Assembly (NCBI GenBank): GCA_037953745.1
Contig: JBAKBP010003172.1
Location: 82,501 to 146,500 of the forward strand
Length of the DNA: 64,000 bases
Direction of reading: 5' to 3'
Source: Lithodes maja
Lineage: Eukaryota > Arthropoda > Malacostraca > Decapoda > Lithodidae
The notes under the pieces were generated by a model. It saw only the letters and a list, made by a program, of their open reading frames with translations. It was not told where the DNA came from and ran no database searches. Positions 42,574 through 53,790 of the stretch are shown here, in pieces (within the stretch, counting starts at the first letter, position 1; each line of letters begins with the position of its first letter). A program made the position numbers and the translations under genes.

Positions 42574-44878
42574 GATTGTATGCGTGTATGCCCCGACAGA
42601 GGATATACTTGAAAGAAAGAAAGAGGAGTTCTGGATGAATGTGGAGGCGTGCCTGGAGAAGTTTGACAAGAACGAAAGAATATTTCTGATTGGGGATATG
42701 AATGGTAAGGTGGGTGATAGGAAAGTTGAGGGAGTGGTGGGAGGGTGGGGGGTACCATCAGAGGTGAATGGGAATGGTAGTGCACTTGTGGACGTATGTG
42801 TGGGGAGGAGGCTGTGGATAGCCAACACCTTCTTCCGACACAGAATGATCCACAGGTACACGTGGAAACGGATGTTGACGATGAAGGATAAGACAGTGGT
42901 GGAACGAAAGTCATTGATTGATTATGTATGTGTGGATGAACGAATGAAGAAATCTGTGATGGATGCTAGGGTGTATAGGGGTATTGGAGGGGGTCTGTCT
43001 GATCATTATGTAGTGGTAGCTAAGGTTAGGATACAAAAGAAGTGGGTGAGGAGAGCGGGAGGGAGGCGAGAGGAGGGTGGAATGGTGAGGAGGGTGGAGA
43101 GGTTGCAGGAGGAGGAAGTCAGGGAGGAGTACAGGAGAGCAGTGGAAAGACGACTAGGTGGGTTCGACCTGGAAGTTATGGAGGAAGTGGAGGAGATGAG
43201 CAAGGTGTTTAAGGATGAGATATGTGCAGCATGTGAGGAGGTGTGTGGAGTGAGGAGAAGAGGGAGGGGAGTGAAAGGTACAGCATGGTGGACAGAAGAG
43301 GTAAGAATAGCTGTGGAAGAAAAGAAAAAAGCATATAGAGAGTGGTTGGGTAGTAGAGGGAATGAAGATTCCGAGAGACAGAAACGAGCGAGGTACGTGG
43401 AGAGTAAGAGGGTGGTGAAGAGAGTAGTGAAGGAAAGTAAGAGAAGAGTAGATGAGGAATTTGGAAGGAATCTGAGTGTAAAATGGAGGGAGAGTAAGAA
43501 ACTGTTCTGGAAAGAAGTCAAGAAAGTTAGGGAAGGTAGCAAGGGAAACAGTAAGGGTGTGAAAGATAAGAATGGGAGAATGCTAGCCGAGAAGCAAGAG
43601 AGAGTCGAAAGATGGAGGGAGTACTTCAGTGAGTTGCGAAATGAAAGGAATGAAGAGCCAGCAAACATAGCTGGATATGGTATGGGAGGGAGAAGAAGAG
43701 AAGTAGTGGAGGAGGAGGTGGGGATCAGGAGGTCAGAAGTGTGGGAAGCCATGAAAAGAGTGAAGTTGGGGAAAGCACCAGGAACAGATGGAGTGTGTGG
43801 GGAAATGTTGAGGTATGGTGGTGAGATAGTGATAGAATGGGTATGGAAAATGTGCAAACTAGCATGGGAGAAGGGGAGTGCACCCGATGACTGGAAGACT
43901 GGCATAATAGTCCCCCTATATAAGGGCAAAGGGGAAAGAGGAGTGTGTGGTAACCACCGAGGAATATGTCTTCTAAGCGTAGTAGGGAAGGTATACAGTA
44001 GGGTAGTGATTGAGAGAGTGAGAGTGAGAACGGAGAAATGGATAGGCGACGAGCAGGGAGGCTTTAGGAAGGGAAGAGGATGTGTAGATCAGATTTTTAC
44101 CCTGAATTGTGTTGTGGAGAAGTATCTGGTGAAGAAACAAAAGGTGTATGTTGCCTTTATGGACTTGGAGAAGGCCTATGACAGAGTGGATAGAGAAGGT
44201 TTGTGGAAAGTACTTAGAATATACGGAGTAGAGTGTGAGGTGAAGCTGAACGGTCAGGCTATGGAGATCGTCAACTCTTTTAAGTATCTGGGCAGTGTGT
44301 TGAGTAAAGATGGGACTATGGATGAAGAGGTGCGGGAGAGGGTACAACAGGGGAAGAGGGTTGTAGGAACGCTAAAAGCAGTAACAAGAAATAGGGTGGT
44401 CAGTATGGAAGTGAAGAAGTCCTTGCATGACAGTGTGGTAATCCCGACACTGACTTACGGAAGCGAAGCATGGACGTTGGTTGAGAGACTCAGACCAAAA
44501 GTGAGAGCAGTGGAAATGAATTACTTAAGGAGTGCGTGCGGAATTACATGGAGGGATAGACAGACTAATGAGGAAGTAAGAAGGAGGTGTGGTGTGGAGG
44601 TAGATGTGCTGGAAAGTGTGAAAAGGAACAACTTGAGATGGTTCGGCCATATGGAACGTATGGAAAGCGAGAGAATGACTAAGAGGGTGTACGAGAGCGA
44701 GGTGGAGGGACAGAGGGGGAGAGGTAGACCGAATATGAGGTGGAAGGATGGAGTGAGGAACTACATGAATGAAGGCGGTGCTGGTTGGGGGGAGGGGCGT
44801 CGACTGACTGGGGACAGAGGTGCATGGGGGCGGTTCGTTCGTGGCCACCCCTTCGGGGATCACGGCGTCAGGCAATAG
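42574..44878 (+). pseudogene. RTE-like LINE endonuclease-reverse transcriptase with deleted catalytic core
   Basis: One open frame of 768 codons (from 42572) although both ends and the middle are defective. The 5' part is an apurinic-type endonuclease (VCVYAPTED, GDMNGKVG, GGLSDHY). The reverse transcriptase starts with GKAPGTDGVCGEML, IVPLYKGKGER, DEQGGFRKGRGCVDQI and AFMDLEKAYDRVD. Near 44231 it jumps from LRIYGVE to CEVKLNGQAMEIVNSFKYLG, skipping about 140 residues that should include GVRQG and the YADD box. The C-terminus (TYGSEAWTL, LRWFGHMERM, GRGRPNMRWKDGVR) is normal. The stop TAG at 44876-44878 is the first unit of the ATAG tail. The coding strand is strikingly purine-rich. Confidence 0.8.
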
Positions 44879-44892
44879 ATAGATAGATAGAT
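42574..44892 (+). mobile_element. 5'-truncated RTE-like LINE
   Basis: AGTTAACAGT occurs at 42564-42573 and 44893-44902 (10-bp target duplication, 11 counting an ambiguous T). The 5' end is truncated within the endonuclease, and the 3' end is an ATAG microsatellite. A short coding-to-tail distance and a microsatellite tail fit the RTE clade. The insertion split a Penelope-like gene. Confidence 0.85.
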
Positions 44893-45233
44893 AGTTAACA
44901 GTAGCAAGAAAAATAAAATCCCAGAAAAATTATCACTTGCTAAACTGTTAAGTAATAATAGTAGATATATTGATGATATTCTTGTTTGCAATTTGTTAAA
45001 TTTTAATCAAGTTGCTAAACTTATTTACCCTAATTCTATTCCCCTCACACAATGTAACGTAAATTATAAAGTTGAAAATTTTCTGGATATAAATATAGAG
45101 ATTGTTAATGAACAGTGCATACTTAAAGTATATCACAAAGTTGATGATTTTAATTTTAACGTAAAAAACTTTCCTTTCCCTAGTAGTAATATCGATAGTA
45201 AAATCACTTATAATTGTTTTTATTTCCAATTAA
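44893..45233 (+). pseudogene. Penelope-like reverse transcriptase, segment 2
   Basis: Contains RYIDDIL at about 44963, the catalytic Asp pair, followed by NFLDINIEI and a KVDDFNF region typical of this reverse-transcriptase group. In frame with segment 1 once the LINE is removed, with no stops. Ends at the next insertion. Confidence 0.7.
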
Positions 45234-45685
45234 ATAAAACAGGAGTGACAGGACTGACAGGAGTGAATGGAGAATGCTTGTGAATAGTTGAGTGAACACG
45301 TGGTCATTTGGAGTAAGGGGTCGGGCGCAAGTTCGACTAGATAATAGTCCATCAGGCGCCTGGCCCGGGGGGACGATTAATATGAAGGGTGTGCCTGGAA
45401 GTGTGGTGGTAGGGCTTGTGGCTTTGGCTCCGCTGCATGTCTGCCTGCTGAGATCGGAACCTCTCCGGGTGGTCAGGGGCCGGGGGAGTGCTGGAGCGAC
45501 CTTGGTAACCCTGGTCTCTGGGTCTTCTCCTGGGTGACCTGGATGTGTGTGAGTTTGTGTTTTTTATCTGTGTTTATTTTTTGTTTTATGTTGTTTTTGT
45601 GTTTTCCCTGTTCTTGCTCTGTCTTGAGTCGGCTACCCCCAAAAATTATGGGGATTGGGCCAGAGCATATAGAATAGATAGATAG
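45234..45685 (+). mobile_element. 452-bp non-LTR insertion with GATA tail
   Basis: ATTTCCAATTAA flanks both sides (45222-45233 and 45686-45697), a 12-bp duplication. The insert ends GGGCCAGAGCATATAGAATA then GATAGATAG. Its body differs from the RTE-like LINE at 42574, so it is another LINE 3' end or a SINE sharing the tail type. No coding motif recognised. Confidence 0.8.
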
Positions 45686-45888
45686 ATTTCCAATTAATAA
45701 GATTTTGTAAAATCTGCACTAAAGTAGATGACATTTGGGCTAGAGCTAGGTTACTATACAGACTCTTAGTGGACAGAGGTTTTGAGGCAAGTAAATTGTT
45801 CCATAAATTTAATCTTTTTAGGGTCAATTATTGTGACTGTATTCTAAAATTTGACATCAATAATTTTAATCAAGCATTTTTAACTTGA
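45686..45888 (+). pseudogene. Penelope-like reverse transcriptase, segment 3 (C-terminus)
   Basis: RFCKICTKVDD, ARARLLYRLLVDRGF and KLFHKFNLF form the C-terminal thumb-like region, ending at TGA 45886-45888. In frame with segment 2 after excision of the 452-bp insert. No GIY-YIG endonuclease is visible downstream. Confidence 0.65.
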
Positions 45889-48872
45889 AGTTTCTTGTAT
45901 AACCTCTGCTTACTTTTTGTCTGTATTTATTGTTTTTTATCTGTATTTATTGTTTATCTTTTTCTTTTTATATTATTAATATTAATATTGATGATTTTTT
46001 AAATTTATTGTTCTTGTTAAAAGAGTACTCTTTGTTTAAATCTGTTGTTACTTCATAGTTTGCAATTATTTGTCTTTATATTATATGTATTCATTGTCGA
46101 TAGTATCAATTGCTTACTTTTGCGATTTCCTTAGTTTATTTGTGCTATAAATGTAGGTTATTTGTAGGGTAGTTATTGATAGGGGTCACTTGAGGCATGC
46201 TATGCTTACAGGTACCTACCCGATAGCACTATCGTTAGTGAGTGCTGTACTGTATTTTATATATTAGTTTGTAATAGTATAGATATCTTATCAATATTTG
46301 TATTTTGTACTATTGTTAATGTCTTGTCATGTTGCAAATTTGATTTTAAATAATATTTTGACATTTAACATTTAGTTTCTTTATTCATGCAGAGTTTAGT
46401 AAAATTTGCCAGAACGTCCCGGACTTCCCAAACTTGACTACTTCCTTTAACGTGACGATAGTGCGTTGTTATATATGCGATTAGTTTGCTTGGGAAACAG
46501 ATTAACTTGCTCATGTAGTAATGTACACCCTATGTGGTGGATTGTGTTCTTTTATTTAATAATTTAAATTTTAGTAAGCGTTGTTTCCACATAGCGATTT
46601 TGATAATTTAATTTGACTTTATATTGTCCTTGTCCCAATTTTGGTTTGTTTAGTTTGCAAGTTTTACATTTTAATTAAGTATTTTGCCTATCATTTATCA
46701 GCTTAGGAAAGTTCATTAGGAATTATAAAGCTACACAATTTGACTTCCACAGATTATTTCAAAACTGAATAAAATCTTCAAAGAATAACCTGAATAAAAT
46801 ACAGAAAATTTGTTAAATATATTAGTAATCATGACATAGGGTTCACTGAATATATTTTGTTTGTAATATAGAACACAGAAAATGTAAGCGTATTAATTTA
46901 AGCATACACTATTCTATAAACTTCACTAATTATGCATTCATTATAGAACACATCTATTTTTATAATTTGTTTTCATAAAGCCTACAAAAGAGTGTTTGAA
47001 TTGTAGTGTAAAGACAATCTAGAAAACTATTTCAACTGAGAACTGCAGCAAGCCACACTTGAGGCTTTGCTGGAAGACTGCACCAAGCCACATTTGATGC
47101 AGGGTATTTGATGCAAGTACAAACAATTGGCCAGTGGTGAGAAACTATGTGACAATGGCATCTCTCCATACCACCACCTGCTCTCCTAACCCTTCCTCCA
47201 CCTCCACCCTTCCCTCCCTTTTTTTGTTTTACTTCACTCCCCCCTCCCTTTCTCTGTTTCCTCCCTCCCCCACCTTCTTCCCCCTCAAATACTTTTTCCC
47301 TCCTTCTAGTACCCCCTCCATCCATGACACACTCTCTTCCCTCCCCTCCCTTCTTCACACAGTCTGTGAGTGACTACAAACTCCTTGAGGGGCCAGAGGG
47401 AGCGGGAGTGTGTCGCACTGCACAGGAGACCATCCATAGTCTCACTCGTAAAAAATCTGATTTGTACATAAGAATGTACCTTTTGTGGTTGTTTACTCTT
47501 CACATAATTATGCCTAGTCTTTGAAGACTATGGACATGTGGGGGCAATAATATTGCGCTGTACGGCATATATGACTATTATATTATAACATTACTCCTCT
47601 CCGGTCCCTAAACATGCCACATAGCGCAGGTACGCCTCCCTCACGCTCACACATTATATGAGTTAAATGTACAAGTTTGTTTGCAGTCCATGTGTTTGAT
47701 ACTGCACACACACATTTTATAGTGTGTCACTTTGATATGTTGAAGCTTCCAATTCCAAGCCAATAATGTTTACCACGAATACCCCATAAAACGTTGGATC
47801 AGCTAGTGTTAAGCATTACAGTATCATCAGCTTCTTTACCAATGTATTTTGGCTACATTGAAGGATAATAGTAATTTTAGGATGGATCACTCGTATTCCA
47901 AGGGTTAAACTATATCCACTAACCCTTTGTCTCCCACAGATCCTTCATTTAACTGAAAAAAGCACGTCTGTAATATCCAGAATAAAAATAACTTTATCAT
48001 CGTATACTGACTGGGTTATAGGAATTATAACTTCAAGTATTGATTTGATATGTTGAAGCATCCATTTCCCAGCTAGTAACATGATTTTTTGTATTCGTGT
48101 TAATGATCCAAGCTGTAGAATATATATCCATTAATATTTTAACAGATCCCTTCTAAATATTCCCAAAACCGTCTATTTTTTTTTAGCTAGACCACAATGA
48201 ACAAATGCGTCATGGTATACATAATCGCTTAACTTTTTCGGTATCTTCAAGGTTTTTTTCAATTATTTTTTGGCCATTATTTATTAGATTTTAAATGGAC
48301 GTATTGGAGTTTAAGGATTACTGAAATATCGGTTACCCCTTTTGATGCATATTTGATCATCCTGAGGTGAATAGAATTGCTTATTGTACCCTGAATATAA
48401 TCAATATTAAACAGGTACCTAATTCATAGGAGGCATGTATATATTTAAATCAAATAAAGTCGAAAAAATAACTATAAAATTCTCGCAAAATTAGCGAAGG
48501 TAGTAGTACATCTATCCCAATGTCAAATACATTTTGTAAAGATATATTTCTGAAGATTAGATAATTAATTTAATAAACTTCTATCTGTGGCGTTGACCAT
48601 TGACTAGCATTTGTTTTTTGTGACTGACCTCTACTTAGACATATACAGTATGTCAGTAAAATACGCTTTTGAAAACAAATTACACAGCGAAGCATGATAA
48701 ATCTCAATAAATATTTACTATGATTAAAAATTCACCTTAGTATCTGACCTAGGCCTCGGAGTATAATAAACACATTTCTTTCTCTGATCTATATTTTGAT
48801 GACCTGAATATACACATACCTGTTTAATTTGGTGAAAATGTAATGAATTGTCGATGAGGAGTTTTCGAATAG
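45889..48872. other. AT-rich spacer, no gene recognised
   Basis: The first kilobase may be 3' flank of the Penelope-like element. A pyrimidine-rich tract occupies about 47160-47350. Segments at 47735-47880 and 48045-48140 share short blocks with 40255-40380 and 41255-41365 (TGTTGAAGC-TCCA, CAATAATG). Open frames here have no recognisable domains. Confidence 0.5.
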
Positions 48873-48876
48873 GCAG

Positions 48877-50693
48877 TGTGACGCACCCAGTGCGTGGCAA
48901 CGCAACCTGATTGTACTCCTTGGTACTCCACTGTACCGCCCGTACCACTGTACCGTGCTGGCTACCGTCAGCAGCTATGTATATTGAGTGTGACAACTTA
49001 TAACTATGTTCTTTGTATCTCTGCAAAGGTCTCGTCATGTGCTAACCAGTGGTGGGTTTTGTTTTAAGCCATGTCGAGACCTTCCATTTAATATGTAGTA
49101 TCAATAGAGAAGTTGATAGATAAGACAATGGGAGTTCAGAGAGAGAGAGTGAGTTAGTCTTCAGAGCGAGAGGGTAGCAACGCGCCACGCTGCCGGGGGG
49201 GTGGTTGCCAGACGTATGGACTGGTTGGCAGCCTTGCGCTTATAGCTAGGCGCGACAGGGTTGGTAGTCCATTGCCGCCTGCCTACGCTGCCTGGGCTGC
49301 CCATGTTGTCGTACAGCACCTTGCTTGGAGGCTCGCTGTGTGTTCCATGATCAGGTTGCCTAGAACCTTTGAGATTCTAACATCCCTTGCCCTCTATCCC
49401 AATTTCTCACGGTTGCACTCTTTCTCTCTGACGACATTACTCTCATTTCATTCTTCTCTCTATTTAAATGCATAACCTTCCCTTGAGGTCCTAAAGGAGT
49501 TTCAGCACTCACCTCTCGTATTACTCTTAGGACAAGCATATATTTACATGTATTAGATTTAAGGGGTTAATGTGAACAGCGATCTTCTTGATGAGGATAG
49601 TTGGTGAACGTTCTACATGTTCACGAGTTATATGCCCCGCTCATCATCCAATTTGTGACTAGACTGGTGCCATGTGTAAGAGCCCGACCATGCCCAGGAG
49701 TTGTCTGTAGAGGGGCGAGGACTTAGCCTTGATTTGCATACCGAGCCAGGAGCGAGTGTAGTACCAGAGACTACAGCTCGCTCGTAGTGCCGGTATAGTA
49801 GAGTAACGTAATTTATCTGTCCTTGTGTTCTCTACAGTCTTTTCCTGGGTTCTCGCTTTCGGTGCTGGGACTCGTTGTTCCTGTGACTTGGCCTGCTAGC
49901 TAGAACACATGGGGATGATGAGTGGGATATATCTTTATTTTACTATGCATTGCAGCTCTCTTTAAGTATATGTATGTAACACTTTACAATACACATTACT
50001 CACACACAAGACAACACTATTAATACTTTCATGTATCAATTAACTGCACTGTCGTTTTGCTGCTGTGTCCGGAGTTCTATTGCGTAGGGCGCATACGGAC
50101 TCAGAGGGGAGACAGAGTGAGAGAAGCGAAGTAGCCTATGCGGTAGTAGGCTACCGGCGCAGTACTGTTGCCTGCAACCTTTTAGTTATTCCAAGTATAG
50201 ATTCATTATTATAATAAGTGACTACTATTTATGTTCCTTCCATGTGTATTATTAGGTATCTACTGGATCATGAACATCTTGTATGCTACATGCTAGTGCA
50301 TGTTAGTAGGGGACAGTTATTCTAGTGCACGCGCTTTCAAGTAGGCGTGTACATTTGTCATTTAGCATTTCACTGTCATACCTTTAGCCTGCTTCTATTC
50401 TACATTATTAGAGGCTTAATATTAACGTAGTTTCTTGAGTATTGCATTTCTTTAGTAATAACGTAACCTATAAATGTCTGAGGGAGTTTAGCCTCATAGC
50501 CTACCCCTGTTGTACACTTTCGCCGAGTTAAGGTACCTCGTTACCATAGACGATAACTCTGTAGGGCGTTGGTGCTTTTGTTGTCTGGAGCATATAGTAT
50601 TTGGGACTGGAATCGAGCGTGTCGTTGTCACATAAGCCATTTCTGTCCTACGATCAAGAATCCCGAATATGTATTGCCGATCCAGCCGTAACA
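48877..50693 (+). repeat. Element B 5' LTR
   Basis: 1,817 bp, same length as 56405-58221. The 3' end shares short blocks with the element A LTR (AACTCTG-AGGG, GCGTT/GTGG and CGTAACA). A TATTTAAATG near 49459 is a weak TATA candidate only. Confidence 0.95.
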
Positions 50694-50696
50694 AAA

Positions 50697-50708
50697 TGGC
50701 GACCTTGC
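50697..50708 (+). other. Element B putative primer-binding site
   Basis: TGGCGACCTTGC, three bases after the LTR end; identical to the element A site. Confidence 0.65.
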
Positions 50709-50937
50709 ACAAGATTCAGTAGTATCCTATCACATGTTTTTTGGAGAACTATTCTATGCTACCTAGTAGAGCTGGCTAGAATTTTCTTGCATATTGGAGG
50801 AATTTTTATTGTGTCATTATTGTATTGGTGGACTTGCAGATTGTTTCGTTAGGGGTGTCTAGAGTAGAGTCATTCAAGCATCTTTAACATTTTGTGAGTC
50901 GAGACTGCAATTAGTAATAAGCACTTTTTTTTTTTTT

Positions 50938-53790
50938 ATGAACAGCAATTGTATAACCAGCACTATGTCTAATGACTCATCATTTACGGGGGAGGATAAC
51001 ACGGTACAGCCTAGTGACCAGCAAGTACAACAGATATTTAGGGAGGGGAGTGTTATAAGTGGAGAGAGGGATGCCCGGGCATTTTTGCAGACACCTTTGA
51101 CTGAACAGCGCCTGCAGGCTATTGATTGTTACGGTCTTCGCTGTTTAGCCACGGTTTTGGGGCGGGACTGTCCTGACAGTTGGCCCAAGAAGAATTTGGT
51201 GGCATGTTTGTTGGGTGATGGCGATGGGGCGGTGGGTGGAGTGGGGTCTTGGGGGGTTCCCTCCAAGCCTCCATTCCACTCTACCCCTGAGCTGGGCCCT
51301 CAGCCAGCGATTCTTAGCACGATGCAGCAGGAGGGTTCTCAATGGCAAGCTGGCTTACCCGTAAACACGTCTCGGTGTGGATCCCCCATTTTGTGCTCTC
51401 CCCCCCCAGGCCTGTCTCCTGAGATGTTATTTCAGCTAGAACTAGCTAAGCTTAAGTTGCAAGAGAGTCAACAGGCTAGTATAGAACGGATTAAGCTGCA
51501 GGAGACTCAGATACAACAGGCTAGTATAGAACGGATTAAGCTGCAGGAGACTCAGATACAACAGGCTAGTATAGAACGCATAGAGGTTGCTAGAATCCAA
51601 GCCAATCAGGATGCAACCAGGTACCAGGCTGAAATGGATGTCGAGAAGTCTAGAGTAGAGACCACGGGGCGTCATCTCGGTGGTGGGCACTGGGTTACAG
51701 ACTCACTTTCGCATTTAATTAAGTTAGTACCCGCATTTGATGAGACAGCAGTGACTGAGTTTTTTGCTCGTTTCGAAAAGAAGTGTCGTGAGTATGACTG
51801 GCCGGAGGTTAAATGGGCAGCATTAGTTTCATCACGTCTAGTGGGTAAGGGGTTGAAAGCCTACGATGCACTGTCACTGGACGAGAGTATCGTGTATGGA
51901 CTGGTGAAGGAGGCTGTGCTCCGGGCCTACGAACTGCAACCCGAAACTTATAGATTGAAGTTCCGTGGCGTGAATAAGAAGAGCGACGTCAGTTTTATGG
52001 AGCACGCACGGGACTTAACAGATGCATGTAATAACTGGTTTCGGTCCGAGCACGCAGAATCGGCTGAGGAAATTAAGCAACTTTTCTATCTGGAACAGTT
52101 TTACAAATGTACTGGAACCGATCTAACGCTGAACATTAAGGAAAAATGTCCCAAGACAGTAGAGGAGGCTGCCAAGATGGCAGACCTCAGATTATCATTG
52201 ATTCGTGGTTGCGGTGCCGCTCAGAGGGCTGAGTCAGGGCAGAAGGGGCGCTATACCCCACCCACCAGAGTTTTCGATAATAACAAATCCTATGACACAC
52301 ATAACCACACTAAAAGCATTGCACCTAATAACACCTACAAACACAAGCCTCTCCCGTTTACTAAAGGTCAGGCCCCTTCTTCGCCCGCACAAGGGAAGAA
52401 GCCCATTGGGGATGTGAAATGTTACAAATGTCAGAAGCTAGGCCATTATTCACGTGAGTGCCCTAGTAACACTCCCGCTAAGCCGGTGTCATTGGTTCAC
52501 AGTATTGGTGTGTCTCTGAAGGCTGCAGCAACTGCCCGGGGTAGGTTGTCAGCAGCTGAGGCACACGCGGTAAAGAAGCGTACGGAAGGCTCGACACCTG
52601 TCCGGGACACTTTCTGTAACCATCGGGGACACGGGTTTGTGAGCTGGGGGAGTGAACTACGGAGGGTTGACTTGCTGAGGGATACGGGGGCTTCGCAAAC
52701 TTTGTTGAGGAACTTCACAGGGAAACCGATAAATGCGGCCAGAGTTGTTGTGGTGCAGGGTATAAATGCTACGAGGTCATACCCACTTGTGAGGTTGGAG
52801 TTGAGAGTGGGAGAGGTGTGCAGGGAGCTGGATGTAGGGATCGTTGAGTGTTTGCCAGTTGAGGGCGTCGACCTTCTTCTCGGCAACGACTTTGCGGTGC
52901 CCACTTCCGGGACTCCACCCTTAGTCGTTGCCGAGAGGGCGGCCGACGTGGATGGTGAGAATCGGGAATGGGTTGGGAGGTGCCAACAGGATGAGATGGC
53001 CTGTGTGGTAACCCGATCTCGCTCTGCGGCTCCTGCACAGCCTAGCACTCAACCTCGGGGACAGTGGAGGAAGGATCAGGAGAAGGTTGCTAAGGGCAGG
53101 AAAAGGGACATTGATTCTGCTGCACTTCTCGGTGATTCGGTACTTGGACCTATAATAAACACGGGAGTTGACTCTGGCCCAGATATGGTGTGTAACAAGG
53201 CAGAGTTGGGTAAGACTTCGCGTGAGGCAAGAGCTGTAGCGAGAGCCACTAAGGCAGTAGAGCCTACTAGCCGGGGTAATGTCTTATTACAAAACCATCT
53301 TGATGCATTGACGCCCAGGGACATTAGTGAGCAGCAGCTGCAAGACGCTAGCCTAGCTCGTTATAGCAATGGTGCCATAGAGTTGGAGGAAGATGGGGAT
53401 GCGAAGCCGGGAGATTTCTTTAGGCTCAACAGGATATTGTACCGCAGATTTCTAGACCCCAAATCGAAGTGGGAGGGCGGTGCGAGGGTAGTAGACCAGG
53501 TGGTTGTTCCAAATAAGTATAGAGAGTCCTTATTGTGTCTGGCGCATGATGTGCCGGTGGCGGGTCATTTGGGGGTAACAAAAACATTGGCGGCATTGGG
53601 CAGGTTTTTCTGGTGGCCTGGGGTCAAGGCTGATGTCTGTGCATGGGTGGCTGGGTGTGCGACCTGCCAGACAACGGGGAAGCCTAACCAGACCATCCCG
53701 AAGGCACCTTTGTTTCCCATACCTGTCACCGGGCCTCCGTTCAGCAAAGTTGTAGTAGATTTGGTTGGCCCTTTCCCGCCTACTATATAA
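50938..53790 (+). pseudogene. Element B gag, protease and first part of integrase
   Basis: Starts at ATG 50938 after a T-run; a second ATG at 50965 is an alternative. Gag has a coiled coil built from three copies of a 15-residue repeat (QQASIERIKLQETQI), a CCHC knuckle CYKCQKLGHYSREC (495-508) and a protease DTGA at 582. The integrase zinc region and the first catalytic Asp (941, in VVVDLVGPF) are present. TAA at 53788-53790 then ends the frame. Element A has a sense codon there, and the frame continues unbroken after the stop, so this is a point nonsense mutation or, less likely, a readthrough site. Confidence 0.88.
51469..51603 (+). repeat. 45-bp in-frame triplication in element B gag
   Basis: CAGGCTAGTATAGAACG recurs at 51472, 51517 and 51562 (period 45). 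It encodes three 15-residue helical repeats. The first two units are nearly identical, so the expansion is recent. Element A has a different Arg/Glu-rich repeat at the same place. Confidence 0.9.

Noticed and set aside
42441..44347. Long minus-strand frames (157, 307, 124 codons) opposite the RTE-like LINE
   Set aside because: Pyrimidine-rich complement of a purine-rich coding strand; no motif, whereas the plus strand carries clear endonuclease and polymerase blocks.
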